A DNA stretch of 64,000 bases from Mycobacteroides sp. CBMA 271 (GCF_009729205.1 NZ_VTHB01000001.1:496001-560000); one strand, 5' to 3'; shown: positions 46,302 through 55,533, numbered from the stretch's first letter. The notes: generated by a model not told the origin, from the letters alone. A program made the numbers and translations.

Positions 46302-48029
46302 GTGACTGCATTTGTCTTGGCGTCCGCATCGCCGGCACGCGAACGAGTCCTTGAGCAGGCCGGTCTCAATCCGGTCGTCATCGTGTCGCACGTCGACGAG
46401 CATCTCGTCATGGCGACGCAGCCCTCGGGTATCGACCCGGCGCGCGCCGTCGAAGTGCTGGCCTGCGCCAAGGCTTTCGATGTCGCAGCGGCTCTGGCCG
46501 GTGAGGTGGCCTCGGACGCGGTGGTACTGGGCTGCGATTCCATGCTGCTGCTCGACGGCTCGTTACAAGGCAAGCCGGGCACTGTCGAGGAGGCCCGCCG
46601 CCACTGGGGACAGATGGCCGGGCGCAGCGCCGAATTGCTGACGGGGCACTGCCTGATCCGGGTCGTGGACGGCAAGCCTGTCGCACGTGTCAGCGAAACG
46701 CGTTCGACCACAGTGCATTTCAGTACTCCTTCCGCCGCCGATCTCGACGCGTATCTGGCCACCGGAGAACCCCTGCAGGTGGCGGGGTCGTTCACATTGG
46801 ACGGTCTGGGCAGCTGGTTCGTCGAGGGCATCGATGGTGACCCATCGAATGTGATCGGTGTCAGCGTCCCGTTGGTAGGCCGGTTGTTGGACAAGCTCGG
46901 CATCCCCGCTTCCTCGCTGTGGGTCCGCCACGAAAAGCATGTACCGCCAAAGCCCTTTCACCCGGACACCCCCGCCGCCACCCCGCTGCCGCCCCGCATG
47001 GTTCCGCTGTTCGACTCCCTCGTCATGCTCGGGCCGACGCAGCAGCAGGAATTCAAGGACGCGCACGGCAATCCGATCCCGCACATGCCTTCCATCAACA
47101 CCAGCTTCCAAACTGCCTGCAAAAACGACTCTTTCGATCTCGGCGTGCACACCAACCGCGGCGCCTGCCTATGGACGGGCGACTATCTGAACACCGGCGA
47201 CGGCATCCAACTGATTCCCGTCGACCCGGCAAGCCCCTCAGTTGCCTTGGGCGGACGCTCCAAACCGCTTGTGCTGCCGCCGGATGCACAGGACGGCGCC
47301 CGGCTGCTGCCCACCGGATCCGCGCAGTTGGCACACCGTTCACTGTTGTTCGCCTCGTGCATTCCGTCACCCGGCTGCAGCACCTTCGTGTCCGCGGACA
47401 CCACCGTGTATGACGTGAGCGAGCCGGGTGCGAGCTCCTACTCAGCCCTCGGCACAATGGCCGGAATCTCGCAGCCGAGCGGGGTTTCGGCGTCGGGGGG
47501 ACGGATGCTGGTGGCCGGAAACGTGGGAACCGGCCCGTGGGCCCCCCGATTCGCGTGGCTCACACCGGCCATCGACGATCCGGCGTTCCTGGACACGTCG
47601 GCGTGGCAGAAGGTCGGCGGTGGATCGCCGACTGGCACCGACGGTGTTCCCATCAACGGCGGCGGCGACCGCGAGAATCAATTGTTCGCGCTGCCCGCAG
47701 GCGGTTTCGGGCTGCTCGATTCCAACGGTTCGGGTGATGCCCATATAGGACTCAAGCTGTTCCGGACTCCGCAGGAGTTGGTGAGCGAGCCCATGACAGT
47801 GTTAATCCGCAATGACCCGTCGAACCCGCGACCGGATGACCCGTTCATTTCCCAAGATCCACACAAGCTGTTGCAGCCATATGGGCCGCAGGTCGTGCGC
47901 GTCAGCATGAACTCCGACGGCACTCAGACGCTGTACTTCTTGGCGAGCCAATGGGTTACCGATCCCACCCGGGCCTACCGGACGATCATGTACTCGGTGG
48001 TGCTCAGCCCCGAGTATCTGTCGATCTAG
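46302..48029 (+). CDS. maf: Maf nucleotide pyrophosphatase fused to a large C-terminal domain
   Basis: 575 residues in one open frame. Residues 1-208 are a complete Maf protein: LASASPARERVL, SHVDEHL, LGCDSMLLLDG, GKPGTVEEAR, GSFTLDGLGSWFVEGI and SNVIGVSVPL, ending near SLW where the M. tuberculosis protein ends a few residues later. Maf removes non-canonical nucleotides. The remaining 367 residues (PHMPSINTSF, GVHTNRGACLWTGDYL, FASCIPSPGCSTF, PGASSYSALG, ending VVLSPEYLSI) are not Maf. They are rich in Gly/Pro/Ser with four cysteines and resemble an exported beta-propeller enzyme, perhaps DUF4185-like, but have no signal peptide because they follow Maf. No internal start has a good ribosome site. 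Confidence 0.85.
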   Translation: MTAFVLASASPARERVLEQAGLNPVVIVSHVDEHLVMATQPSGIDPARAVEVLACAKAFDVAAALAGEVASDAVVLGCDSMLLLDGSLQGKPGTVEEARRHWGQMAGRSAELLTGHCLIRVVDGKPVARVSETRSTTVHFSTPSAADLDAYLATGEPLQVAGSFTLDGLGSWFVEGIDGDPSNVIGVSVPLVGRLLDKLGIPASSLWVRHEKHVPPKPFHPDTPAATPLPPRMVPLFDSLVMLGPTQQQEFKDAHGNPIPHMPSINTSFQTACKNDSFDLGVHTNRGACLWTGDYLNTGDGIQLIPVDPASPSVALGGRSKPLVLPPDAQDGARLLPTGSAQLAHRSLLFASCIPSPGCSTFVSADTTVYDVSEPGASSYSALGTMAGISQPSGVSASGGRMLVAGNVGTGPWAPRFAWLTPAIDDPAFLDTSAWQKVGGGSPTGTDGVPINGGGDRENQLFALPAGGFGLLDSNGSGDAHIGLKLFRTPQELVSEPMTVLIRNDPSNPRPDDPFISQDPHKLLQPYGPQVVRVSMNSDGTQTLYFLASQWVTDPTRAYRTIMYSVVLSPEYLSI

Positions 48030-48033
48030 CCCG

Positions 48034-49422
48034 TCAGACGAATAGGCTCAGCAACAGCACCATCGTCAAACCGACGACCGAAATCACTGTCTCCATCGCG
48101 GACCAGGACTTCAGTGTCTGGCCCACAGTCATCCCGAAATACTCCTTCACCAACCAGAATCCGGCGTCGTTCACGTGGGAGAAGAACAGGGACCCGGCGC
48201 CGATCGCAAGCACTAGCAGCGCCACGTGTGCGGTGGACATGTCGGCCGCCAACGGCGAGACGATCCCGGCGGCCGTTATGGTCGCGACCGTGGCCGAGCC
48301 GGTGGCCAGTCGAATCAGCACGGCGATCAGCCAGCCGAGCAGCAGCGCTGGTATCTGCCACTTCTCCGACCAGACGCTCACGGCATCGCTGACTCCGACG
48401 TCGATGAGAGTCTGCTTGAATCCGCCTCCGGCTCCGACGATGAAGACGATTCCCGCGATGGGTCCCAGCGACTTCTCGACGATTCCCGAGACACCCATCC
48501 GGTCGAGACCCGATGCCTTACCCAACGTCACCATGGCCACCAAAGTGGCGATCAGTAGTGCACTTAGCGGCGCACCCAGGGTGTCGAAAATCCGCTGCAC
48601 CAACGATTTCGGGTTGTCGATCAGCACATCGGAGAGTGCCTTGGCCAACATCAGCGCCACCGGAAGCAGGATCGTCGCGAGTACCGCACCGACGCTCGGC
48701 GCGGGGCCCTTGCGCTCGACCGCGGGCGCCGTCGCGGTGGGGATTTCCAGCGGGCCGACCCAACGCTGTGCCACCCGCGCGTAGAGGGGCCCTGCCACGA
48801 TCAAGGTGGGCACCGCCGCCATGAGACCGAACGCCAGAGTGACCCCCAGATCCGCGTTGAGTGCGTCCACCGCCACCAGTGGGCCGGGGTGCGGCGGCAC
48901 CAGTCCGTGCAACACCGAAAGGCCTGCCAACGCGGGTATTCCCACCCGCAACAGCGGCACGTTTCCCCGGCGTGCCACCAGCAGCACGATGGGAATCAGC
49001 AGCACCACACCAACTTCGAAGAACAGCGGCAATCCGAGAACCGCAGCGATCAGCGCCACCGCCCAGGGCAGCATGCGTGGGCTCGAACGCCGGAGCACGG
49101 CGTCGGCCACGATATTGGCCCCGCCGGAATCGGCCAGCAGGCGGCCGAGCATCGCCCCCAAACCGATGAGTAGTCCGACCCCGGCGATGGTCGAGCCGAA
49201 CCCGGTGACAAAGGATCCCAGCAGTTTGTCGAACGGCACACTAGCCGCGACCGCGAGGGTCCCCGAACCCAACAGCAGCGCCAGGAACGGATGCATCTTC
49301 AGCTGGGTGATGAGCACGATGATCACACCGATGCTCAGCGCCACCGCCACCAGCAGTCGCACGTCGCTCGTGGTGTGCGGAATTTTCGCCGGCTCGGCCA
49401 GCAGAAGGAGGTTGGCGTTCAT
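48034..49422 (-). CDS. gntP: GntP family gluconate permease
   Basis: 462 residues, about 12 membrane helices with HPFLALLLGSG, FGSTIAGVGLLIGLGAMLGRLL and LVPPHPGPLVAVDALNADLG, the GntP signature. It imports gluconate with protons. Its ATG overlaps the gluconokinase stop (ATGA at 49419-49422). Convergent with the Maf fusion, whose stop is 4 bases away. Confidence 0.92.
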   Translation of the reverse strand: MNANLLLLAEPAKIPHTTSDVRLLVAVALSIGVIIVLITQLKMHPFLALLLGSGTLAVAASVPFDKLLGSFVTGFGSTIAGVGLLIGLGAMLGRLLADSGGANIVADAVLRRSSPRMLPWAVALIAAVLGLPLFFEVGVVLLIPIVLLVARRGNVPLLRVGIPALAGLSVLHGLVPPHPGPLVAVDALNADLGVTLAFGLMAAVPTLIVAGPLYARVAQRWVGPLEIPTATAPAVERKGPAPSVGAVLATILLPVALMLAKALSDVLIDNPKSLVQRIFDTLGAPLSALLIATLVAMVTLGKASGLDRMGVSGIVEKSLGPIAGIVFIVGAGGGFKQTLIDVGVSDAVSVWSEKWQIPALLLGWLIAVLIRLATGSATVATITAAGIVSPLAADMSTAHVALLVLAIGAGSLFFSHVNDAGFWLVKEYFGMTVGQTLKSWSAMETVISVVGLTMVLLLSLFV

Positions 49423-49928
49423 CTTCCGAGCTGCCGCAATGCCTCTGCTACCAGTTCCTTCGGCCCGGCGCCCACGTCCAGCACTGCACCCCGCTCGTCG
49501 GGTCGCAGTGGTTCAAGAATCTCGAACTGTGAATCCAACAGCGCCGTGGGCATGAAATGTCCTGCGCGATGAGACATCCGTTCACCGATGAGAGTCCGCT
49601 CTCCGGACAGGTGCACGAAGAATGCGTCGGGGCACCCCGCCCGGAGAACATCGCGGTAGCTCCGTTTGAGCGCCGAACAGGTGACTACTCCGCCAGTACC
49701 ATCGTGTCCGCGGTCCGATATCCATTCGGCGATGCGCTGCAGCCACGGCCACCGGTCCTCGTCGTCCAACGGGATACCCGCCGACATCTTGGCGATGTTC
49801 GCCTCGGGGTGAAAGTCGTCGGCCTCGGCATAGGGCGTGCCCAACTGCTCCGCCAAAAGCCGTGCCACCGTGGTCTTACCGACCCCGGCCACACCCATCA
49901 CCACGACGACAGGCGGCTTCTTGGTCAC
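49419..49928 (-). CDS. gntK: gluconokinase
   Basis: 169 residues from GTG 49928, overlapping the previous stop (GTGA). P-loop GVAGVGKTT (12-20), EADDFHPEANI and CSALKRSYRD. It phosphorylates gluconate to 6-phosphogluconate after import by the next gene. Normal length for a thermoresistant-type gluconokinase. Confidence 0.94.
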   Translation of the reverse strand: MTKKPPVVVVMGVAGVGKTTVARLLAEQLGTPYAEADDFHPEANIAKMSAGIPLDDEDRWPWLQRIAEWISDRGHDGTGGVVTCSALKRSYRDVLRAGCPDAFFVHLSGERTLIGERMSHRAGHFMPTALLDSQFEILEPLRPDERGAVLDVGAGPKELVAEALRQLGR

Positions 49929-51190
49929 CCAACCCCCTTTGGAGCCTTCTGATTCATGAAGCCGAACATGTACCCGGCCACCCGACGCATCTGGATTTCC
50001 TCGGTGCCCTCGGTGATCCGGTAGCGCCGGTGGTGTCGGTAGATGTGTTCGAACGGCATATGCCGCGAATACCCCAGCCCGCCGTGTACCTGCATGGCAC
50101 GGTCGGCTGCCTCGCAACACAGCCGGTTTGCAACGTAGTTGCACATCGACACCTGCTCGGACGCCGCGAACGGCCCGTAGGTATCCATCGACCACGCCGT
50201 CTTGTGAATCAACGCGCGCAGCATCTCGCATTGGGTCTGCAGTTCGACAAGCGGAAACTGGATCGCTTGGTTCGATGCCAGCGGCTTTCCAAAGGGCTTG
50301 CGTTCCTTGGCGTATTCGATGGAACGGTCGATGCAGTGCTGCGCTGCCCCGAGGCTGGAGGCAGCCTGCCGAATCCGGTTCTCATTGAAGAAGTGCTGCA
50401 CGACGGCCAGCCCGCGGCCCTCACCTCCGAAGACCGCGGAGTCGGGCACCCGTACGTCGGTCAGCGAGACATGCGCGTGGTCGGTGGGCATGTTGAAAGT
50501 CCAGAGGTATTCCTCGACCTTGAATCCGGGCGCGTCCGCGGGGACCAGGAATGCCGTAATGCCGCGTCCGTCGCCGGGTTCGCCGGAGGTACGAGCGAAA
50601 ATCAGGTCAGCGTCTGCAATGTGCACACCGGTGTTCCAGGTCTTCTCGCCGTTGATGATCCAGCCGGAGCCGTCGCGGGTTGCAGTGGTCTCCATGTGGG
50701 TGGCATCGGAGCCGTGGTCCGGTTCGGTGATACCGAATGCGAACACCTTGGTGCCGCTGGCGAGTCCCTCTACCCAGTCGGCCTTCTGCTCCGGCGTGCC
50801 GTACTCCAGCATGAGTAGCAGCCCCACATTGTTGCCGACAATGGCGTGTTCGTTCTGCAGGTCGCAATGCAACCCGAGGCCACGGCGCGCCAGATGTTCA
50901 CGAATCACGGCCATGCCCAGATTGGATCCGTCGCGTCCACCGAATTCCGCTGGGAAGGGGTACCGGAAGTGGCCCGCGGCGTCGGCCCGTCGACGGGCTT
51001 CACCGAGCAGTGCTTCCCACTCGCCGTTGGGCAGACCACCACGGTCCCAATCGGTTCGGGCGTCTTCCCGGCGATGGTCGAAGAACCGGATGTTGTCGTC
51101 GGCCTGTTCGAGCGGCACGATTTCACACTCGATGAATTCGTCAAGCTCGGCCAGATACGCAACGAGATCGGGCGGGAGTTCAAAGTTCAT
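49925..51190 (-). CDS. acyl-CoA dehydrogenase, ACAD10/11-like
   Basis: 421 residues. Acyl-CoA dehydrogenase fold with FGITEPDHGSDAT, NGEKTWNTG, VQVHGGLGYS-like MQVHGGLGYSRHMPFE and RITEGTEEIQMRR holding the catalytic Glu. Direct coupling to an APH-type kinase (ATGA overlap at 51187-51190) mirrors the fused kinase and dehydrogenase of ACAD10/11, which process 4-hydroxyacyl-CoAs through a phosphorylated intermediate. Function by analogy only. Confidence 0.87.
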   Translation of the reverse strand: MNFELPPDLVAYLAELDEFIECEIVPLEQADDNIRFFDHRREDARTDWDRGGLPNGEWEALLGEARRRADAAGHFRYPFPAEFGGRDGSNLGMAVIREHLARRGLGLHCDLQNEHAIVGNNVGLLLMLEYGTPEQKADWVEGLASGTKVFAFGITEPDHGSDATHMETTATRDGSGWIINGEKTWNTGVHIADADLIFARTSGEPGDGRGITAFLVPADAPGFKVEEYLWTFNMPTDHAHVSLTDVRVPDSAVFGGEGRGLAVVQHFFNENRIRQAASSLGAAQHCIDRSIEYAKERKPFGKPLASNQAIQFPLVELQTQCEMLRALIHKTAWSMDTYGPFAASEQVSMCNYVANRLCCEAADRAMQVHGGLGYSRHMPFEHIYRHHRRYRITEGTEEIQMRRVAGYMFGFMNQKAPKGVG

Positions 51191-52188
51191 TGGCGTCCTT
51201 CTGGTTTCGTCAACATGAGTAGGTCCCATTCGATTTCCGGGATGCGTCGGCCGCTGGCGGCCATCACGATGTCCCGGACGCTCCCGTCGAGGTAGGACGC
51301 CGCCTGCGCGGCCAGACCCACTCCCCACCACAGGGTGCCGATCACCTTCCACCACTGGAACCGGTCGGCATCGAAGCTCCCACCGGCTTCTTCGTATGCA
51401 CGCACGAATACCTCGCGTCCCGCGAAACCGCCGAACTCGCGGTCGTCGCCGCCGAATCGCCACATGCGCAGCGCGGTCCAGCCCACATCGCGCATGGGGT
51501 CCCCGAAGCGAGTAGTCCCTTCCCAGTCCAGCACAGCGCGCAGGCCGTCCTCGCCGACAATGACGTTGCCGTTACGAATATCGGTGTGCACCAAGCTCCG
51601 ACGAGTGGGCGGCGCGGGCATGCGCTCCGTCAACCAGGACAGCGTGCGCTGGAACACCGGCCGCCCGGGAAGTAGTGCCGCCACCCCCTCACGCATCTGC
51701 TCCAACAAGCTGACCGCGGGCTCGGTCTCCGGATCGCCGGGGAGATCCGGCGGTGCCATCGCCGGGTCGATCCCGTGCAGCCGTCCCATGGCCGCGCCGA
51801 GCTGGGCCGCCACCAGGTCCTCGATCCCCTTCGACTGCACCAGTCGAAGCACCTTGCGCGGCACGGTCTCCCCCTCGATGCGCTCGGAGAGCATGAAAGG
51901 CGCACCCACGTAAGAGGATTCGGAACATATCCCGCGAACCCGGGGCACCGGAACGCCGTGGCTGCGGGCCAACTCACGCACCCCGGCCTCACTAGCCACC
52001 GGTACCTGCTGCACGACCGCGGGCACAATCGTTGCCACCAGTTCGAGGGTCTCATCGCCGGAAGTGGCATCCAGCAGCACATTTCGTCTGCGAGCACCCG
52101 CAGAGACACCCATCACACCGGACACCCGAAAGGGCTTGCCGAATTCGTCCTGGAGGTAGCGGGTCAGTCCATCCTCTAGCTCACTCAT
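51187..52188 (-). CDS. APH-type phosphotransferase of the ACAD10/11 kinase group
   Basis: 333 residues. Kinase-like fold with catalytic loop LVHTDIRNGNVIV (H-x-D-x4-N) and metal Asp in AVLDWEGTTRFGD. The ATG overlaps the DUF6285 stop (ATGA) and its stop overlaps the acyl-CoA dehydrogenase start. Relatives annotated as aminoglycoside phosphotransferases; here a hydroxyacyl-CoA kinase role is more likely than drug resistance. Confidence 0.87.
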   Translation of the reverse strand: MSELEDGLTRYLQDEFGKPFRVSGVMGVSAGARRRNVLLDATSGDETLELVATIVPAVVQQVPVASEAGVRELARSHGVPVPRVRGICSESSYVGAPFMLSERIEGETVPRKVLRLVQSKGIEDLVAAQLGAAMGRLHGIDPAMAPPDLPGDPETEPAVSLLEQMREGVAALLPGRPVFQRTLSWLTERMPAPPTRRSLVHTDIRNGNVIVGEDGLRAVLDWEGTTRFGDPMRDVGWTALRMWRFGGDDREFGGFAGREVFVRAYEEAGGSFDADRFQWWKVIGTLWWGVGLAAQAASYLDGSVRDIVMAASGRRIPEIEWDLLMLTKPEGRQ

Positions 52189-52442
52189 TCGCCCGCCCAG
52201 GCGCCGTAGCCGGGCTTGACCACGGCGAGCTCACCGCGCACCGCCTCGACCAAGTCGTCCCACGTGGGGTCCTGGGCGGACGGCGCCGGGGCAGCGGTCA
52301 GTTCACGCTGCAGAATCCTGGCGATGTTGGCACCGACCCGGGCTCGGTGCACCGAAGATGAGGGCAGCTCGGACTGGATATCGTCGAGCAGTTCGGCGAG
52401 CGCACCCGCCAGTTCCGCTGCGGTCGGAATGTAGGGCACCAT
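52185..52442 (-). CDS. DUF6285 domain protein
   Basis: 85 residues from ATG 52442. Helical, with ELLDDIQSELPSSSVHRARV and ANIARILQRELT, the pattern of DUF6285 proteins, which tend to sit next to this kinase/dehydrogenase pair. First of five coupled genes. Unknown function; might be a subunit or chaperone of the kinase. Confidence 0.78.
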   Translation of the reverse strand: MVPYIPTAAELAGALAELLDDIQSELPSSSVHRARVGANIARILQRELTAAPAPSAQDPTWDDLVEAVRGELAVVKPGYGAWAGE

Positions 52443-52510
52443 CCGTTTGTACCTTCTATGGTGTGCCGCTCGTGGGAATAGCCAAGAATGCCCGCGAGTT
52501 GCCCTAGTTC

Positions 52511-53506
52511 GTGACGACACCGGTATCGATTCTGGACCTGGCGCGCGTCGCCCCGCACGAGTCGGTGCGCGAGAGCTTCCTGGCCAGCGTCCAGATCGCT
52601 CAGCATGCCGAAGCCCTCGGATTCCAGCGGGTCTGGTACGCCGAACACCACAACATGCGCTCCATCGCCTCGTCGGCGACCAGCGTCCTCATCGGGCACA
52701 TCGCCTCGCAGACCTCCACGATCAGGCTCGGAGCGGGCGGGATCATGCTGCCGAACCACTCTCCCCTGCAGATCGCCGAACAATTCGGCACGCTCGAGTC
52801 GCTGTACCCCGGCCGCATCGACCTCGGCCTCGGCCGCGCCCCGGGTACCGACCAAGTGACCTTGCGTGCCTTGCGGCGCGACCCCGCCGATGCCGAGCAC
52901 TTTCCGCAGGACGTCCTCGAACTGCAGGCGTTCCTGGGTGAGCAGAGCCGTGTCCCGGGAGTCACTGCCACGCCCGGGCATCGGACCCAGGTGCCGCTGT
53001 ACATCCTCGGGTCGTCACTGTTCGGCGCTCAGCTGGCCGCGGTGCTGGGATTGCCCTACGGGTTCGCGTCCCACTTCGCGCCCGACGCGCTGCAAGACGC
53101 GGTCGCGGTGTACCGGCGAGAGTTCCGACCCTCGGAGCAGTTGGATACTCCGTACGTCATCGCAGGGGTAAGTGTGATCGCCGCGGACGACGAAGCCACC
53201 GCACGGGATCAATATCGGGCCGCTCTCATCGAGCGCGCCAAGCTATTCCTCAGCCGAGGCAGCGGGCGGCGACTGACCGATGAGGAAGCACTGGCCGCGC
53301 TGGAATCACCTGCGGGACGGCAGATTCAGTCGATGACGAAGTACTTCGCCGTCGGCACCGCCGACGAGGTGCGTACCTACCTCGACGATTTCGCGCAGCT
53401 GGCCGATGCCGACGAGCTCATTGTCGTGCCCAACGCGCCGGACCGGAAGTTGCAGCTGCGGACGCTGGAGATAGTCGCCGAGGTCAGGACCGTTCAGTCG
53501 TCGTAA
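52511..53506 (+). CDS. LLM-class flavin-dependent oxidoreductase
   Basis: 331 residues; TIM barrel of the luciferase-like monooxygenase family with WYAEHHNMRSIASSATSVL, GGIMLPNHSPLQIAEQFGTL and RIDLGLGRAPGTD, the MsnO8-type group. Uses FMN or F420. GTG start; divergent from the DUF6285 gene with 68 bases between. Substrate unknown. Confidence 0.9.
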   Translation: MTTPVSILDLARVAPHESVRESFLASVQIAQHAEALGFQRVWYAEHHNMRSIASSATSVLIGHIASQTSTIRLGAGGIMLPNHSPLQIAEQFGTLESLYPGRIDLGLGRAPGTDQVTLRALRRDPADAEHFPQDVLELQAFLGEQSRVPGVTATPGHRTQVPLYILGSSLFGAQLAAVLGLPYGFASHFAPDALQDAVAVYRREFRPSEQLDTPYVIAGVSVIAADDEATARDQYRAALIERAKLFLSRGSGRRLTDEEALAALESPAGRQIQSMTKYFAVGTADEVRTYLDDFAQLADADELIVVPNAPDRKLQLRTLEIVAEVRTVQSS

Positions 53507-53512
53507 TCGGAG

Positions 53513-53980
53513 TCAGCCTTCGGGTTGATGTCCTTTAGGGAAGGCGATCGCCCGTGTCTCTGGGGTGAGGTTGTTCCATTGCCAGTTGCGTTCGTCTTGC
53601 TCGCTTCGGCCCCCTGCGGTGTGCAGCCCGACCGCTTTGGCCGCGTATGTCCCGGCGTGCTGGGTGTGGTTGGCCATGTGAGCCACCGCGGCTGCTTGGC
53701 CGGCTGCACGTGCGGCGGCGACGGCTGCGTGCGCACCGGAAAGTTCGGCTTCGCGTGCTGCGGAATGGGCCGCAAAAGCTGCGCTCCGGCATGCGGTCAT
53801 GGGAACTTCATCGTTCATCCAGGCTCGCAATGTGTCGATGGCCGTGCGCGGCCGACTATCGCCGGGGCGGATGTTCTCGAAAATCGGCAGTGTCCGCTCC
53901 GCGCAGTCGGCGGCCCACCGAGCGAGCGCTTTGTGCGTGATGGGATCTGGGTTCGCGCCCTTCTGCAGGGATCCGGACAT
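53513..53980 (-). CDS. Imm5-like putative immunity protein
   Basis: 155 residues, Ala-rich helical. ALARWAADCAERTLPIFE, RTAIDTLRAWM and SAAFAAHSAARE with repeated AAxAAxAAG segments match the Imm-5 group of predicted immunity proteins. Converges with the flavin oxidoreductase gene at 6 bases. No polymorphic toxin gene is visible in the window, so an immunity function is untested. Confidence 0.72.
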   Translation of the reverse strand: MSGSLQKGANPDPITHKALARWAADCAERTLPIFENIRPGDSRPRTAIDTLRAWMNDEVPMTACRSAAFAAHSAAREAELSGAHAAVAAARAAGQAAAVAHMANHTQHAGTYAAKAVGLHTAGGRSEQDERNWQWNNLTPETRAIAFPKGHQPEG

Positions 53981-54147
53981 CGTGTCATGGTGTCAGGTCG
54001 CCACGAGTCGCCGGCCTTGTTGAGTCCGCGCTGGTGGAGGCGCGGCCCGTCGAATTTTGCCCAGTGAACCCAAATATCTTCTGCCTCAATAGTTTCTCTA
54101 GTCACACACTGCGGAATTTTGTCGGTGGGTGTCGTTAGCGTTAGCAC

Positions 54148-55533
54148 ATGCGTTCGATTGGATTGTTGGAGGAGGCGGCCGACGCCTTCGGGTCCGACAT
54201 GTTCGTCGAGCTCACTGCCGCCGAGGCGTTGACGGTTCTGGCCCGGTTGGAGGTGGTGCAGCGACGTCTGTCGGCCAGCGGGCTGGGGTTAATCCCGAAG
54301 GTGACAACGCAAGCTTCCCCGGTCGAGTTGGGTGGGACCTCGTTCCAGGATGTGTTGTCACGGCGGCTGCATATAAGTAAGGGCGCCGCGCGGCGAAGGA
54401 TCTCCGATGCCGAGCAGTTGGCCCCACGCCGCGCGTTGACCGGAGAAGCGTTGGCACCACAACTGCCGAACGTGGCGGACGCATTCGGGCGCGGCGAGGT
54501 CGGCGAGGAGCATGTGCGGATCATTCGGCAGTTCTTTGACCGACTGCCCGCGGTAGTGGATGCGCCGACCCGTGCACGCGCCGAACACCAACTCGCCACG
54601 ATGGCGGCCCAGTTTCGGCCCGAACAACTGCGCACCGGCGCCGAACGCATGATGGCCCTACTGAACCCCGACGGCGAGTTCTCCGACATTGATCGGGCGA
54701 GGCGCCGTGGCCTGACGATCGGGCAGCAGGGTTTCGACGGCATGTCCCCCATCAGCGGGTTGTTGGATCCAGAAACCCGCGCCTACCTTGATGCCGTGTT
54801 CGCCAAGCTCGCCGCCCCCGGCATGTGCAACCCGAATGATGAAAGTCCCGTCGTCGATGGTGAGGTGCCCGCGGAGGCCGTCGAACGCGACACCCGCACC
54901 GCGGCCCAGCGCAACCACGACGCATTTCGCGCATGCCTGCGATCCAGCTTGGCCTCAGGAAAACTGGGTTCCCATCACGGCATGCCCGTCACCGTTGTGG
55001 TCACCACCACCCTGCACGAGTTGGAGCAGGCCGCGGGTGTTGCGATCACCGGCGGCGGCACCCGCCTACCCATGCGCGACCTCATCCGCATGGCCGCCCA
55101 CGCCCACCACTACCTGACCATTTTCGATGACGTCGGCCGCCCGCTCTACCTAGGCCGTTCGAAGCGAATAGCCAGCCCCGATCAGCGGATCGTGTTGCAC
55201 GCCAGGGACCGCGGCTGCACCTATCCGGGCTGCGGCGTTCCCGGATACCTTTGCGAAGTCCACCACATCAACGAATGGGCCCTGGGCGGCCACACCAACA
55301 TCGACCGGCTCACCTTCGCCTGCGGACCGCATCATCGACTCTTATCCCAAGGCTGGAAAACCCGAAAACAACCAGACGGCACCACCCAATGGATACCCCC
55401 ACCACAACTCAACCTGGCCGGGGAACCCGTTGGGGCAGTTAGCAGTTGCGGCCCAGCAGTTCAGCCCGATTCTTGTCGCCCCACTCCTCCAGCGGGTGCA
55501 GCGCCGCGCTCAGATCCTTGCCGAGCGCCGTGA
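54148..55533 (+). CDS. DUF222 and HNH endonuclease protein (REP13E12-like)
   Basis: 461 residues. N-terminal DUF222 (about 20-330), C-terminal HNH nuclease with RDRGCTYPGCGVPGYLCEVHHINEW and ACGPHHRLL. Such genes are frequent, repetitive mobile-like genes in mycobacteria. The end is odd: from about residue 430 the frame runs antisense through the HxlR gene (VSSCGPAVQPDSC...), where relatives have a conserved PxxNxYHHP-type tail. Probably 3' truncated by a deletion joined to the HxlR gene. Confidence 0.83.
   Translation: MRSIGLLEEAADAFGSDMFVELTAAEALTVLARLEVVQRRLSASGLGLIPKVTTQASPVELGGTSFQDVLSRRLHISKGAARRRISDAEQLAPRRALTGEALAPQLPNVADAFGRGEVGEEHVRIIRQFFDRLPAVVDAPTRARAEHQLATMAAQFRPEQLRTGAERMMALLNPDGEFSDIDRARRRGLTIGQQGFDGMSPISGLLDPETRAYLDAVFAKLAAPGMCNPNDESPVVDGEVPAEAVERDTRTAAQRNHDAFRACLRSSLASGKLGSHHGMPVTVVVTTTLHELEQAAGVAITGGGTRLPMRDLIRMAAHAHHYLTIFDDVGRPLYLGRSKRIASPDQRIVLHARDRGCTYPGCGVPGYLCEVHHINEWALGGHTNIDRLTFACGPHHRLLSQGWKTRKQPDGTTQWIPPPQLNLAGEPVGAVSSCGPAVQPDSCRPTPPAGAAPRSDPCRAP

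Noticed and set aside
51187..52188. Aminoglycoside phosphotransferase resistance gene
   Set aside because: The fold is APH-like, but coupling to an acyl-CoA dehydrogenase and DUF6285 points to acyl-CoA metabolism, and drug-binding features cannot be shown.
53815..54147. Minus-strand frame between the Imm5-like and HNH genes
   Set aside because: It overlaps the Imm5-like coding strand in another frame, and its sequence shows no domain; the part beyond 53980 might be a remnant but cannot be supported.
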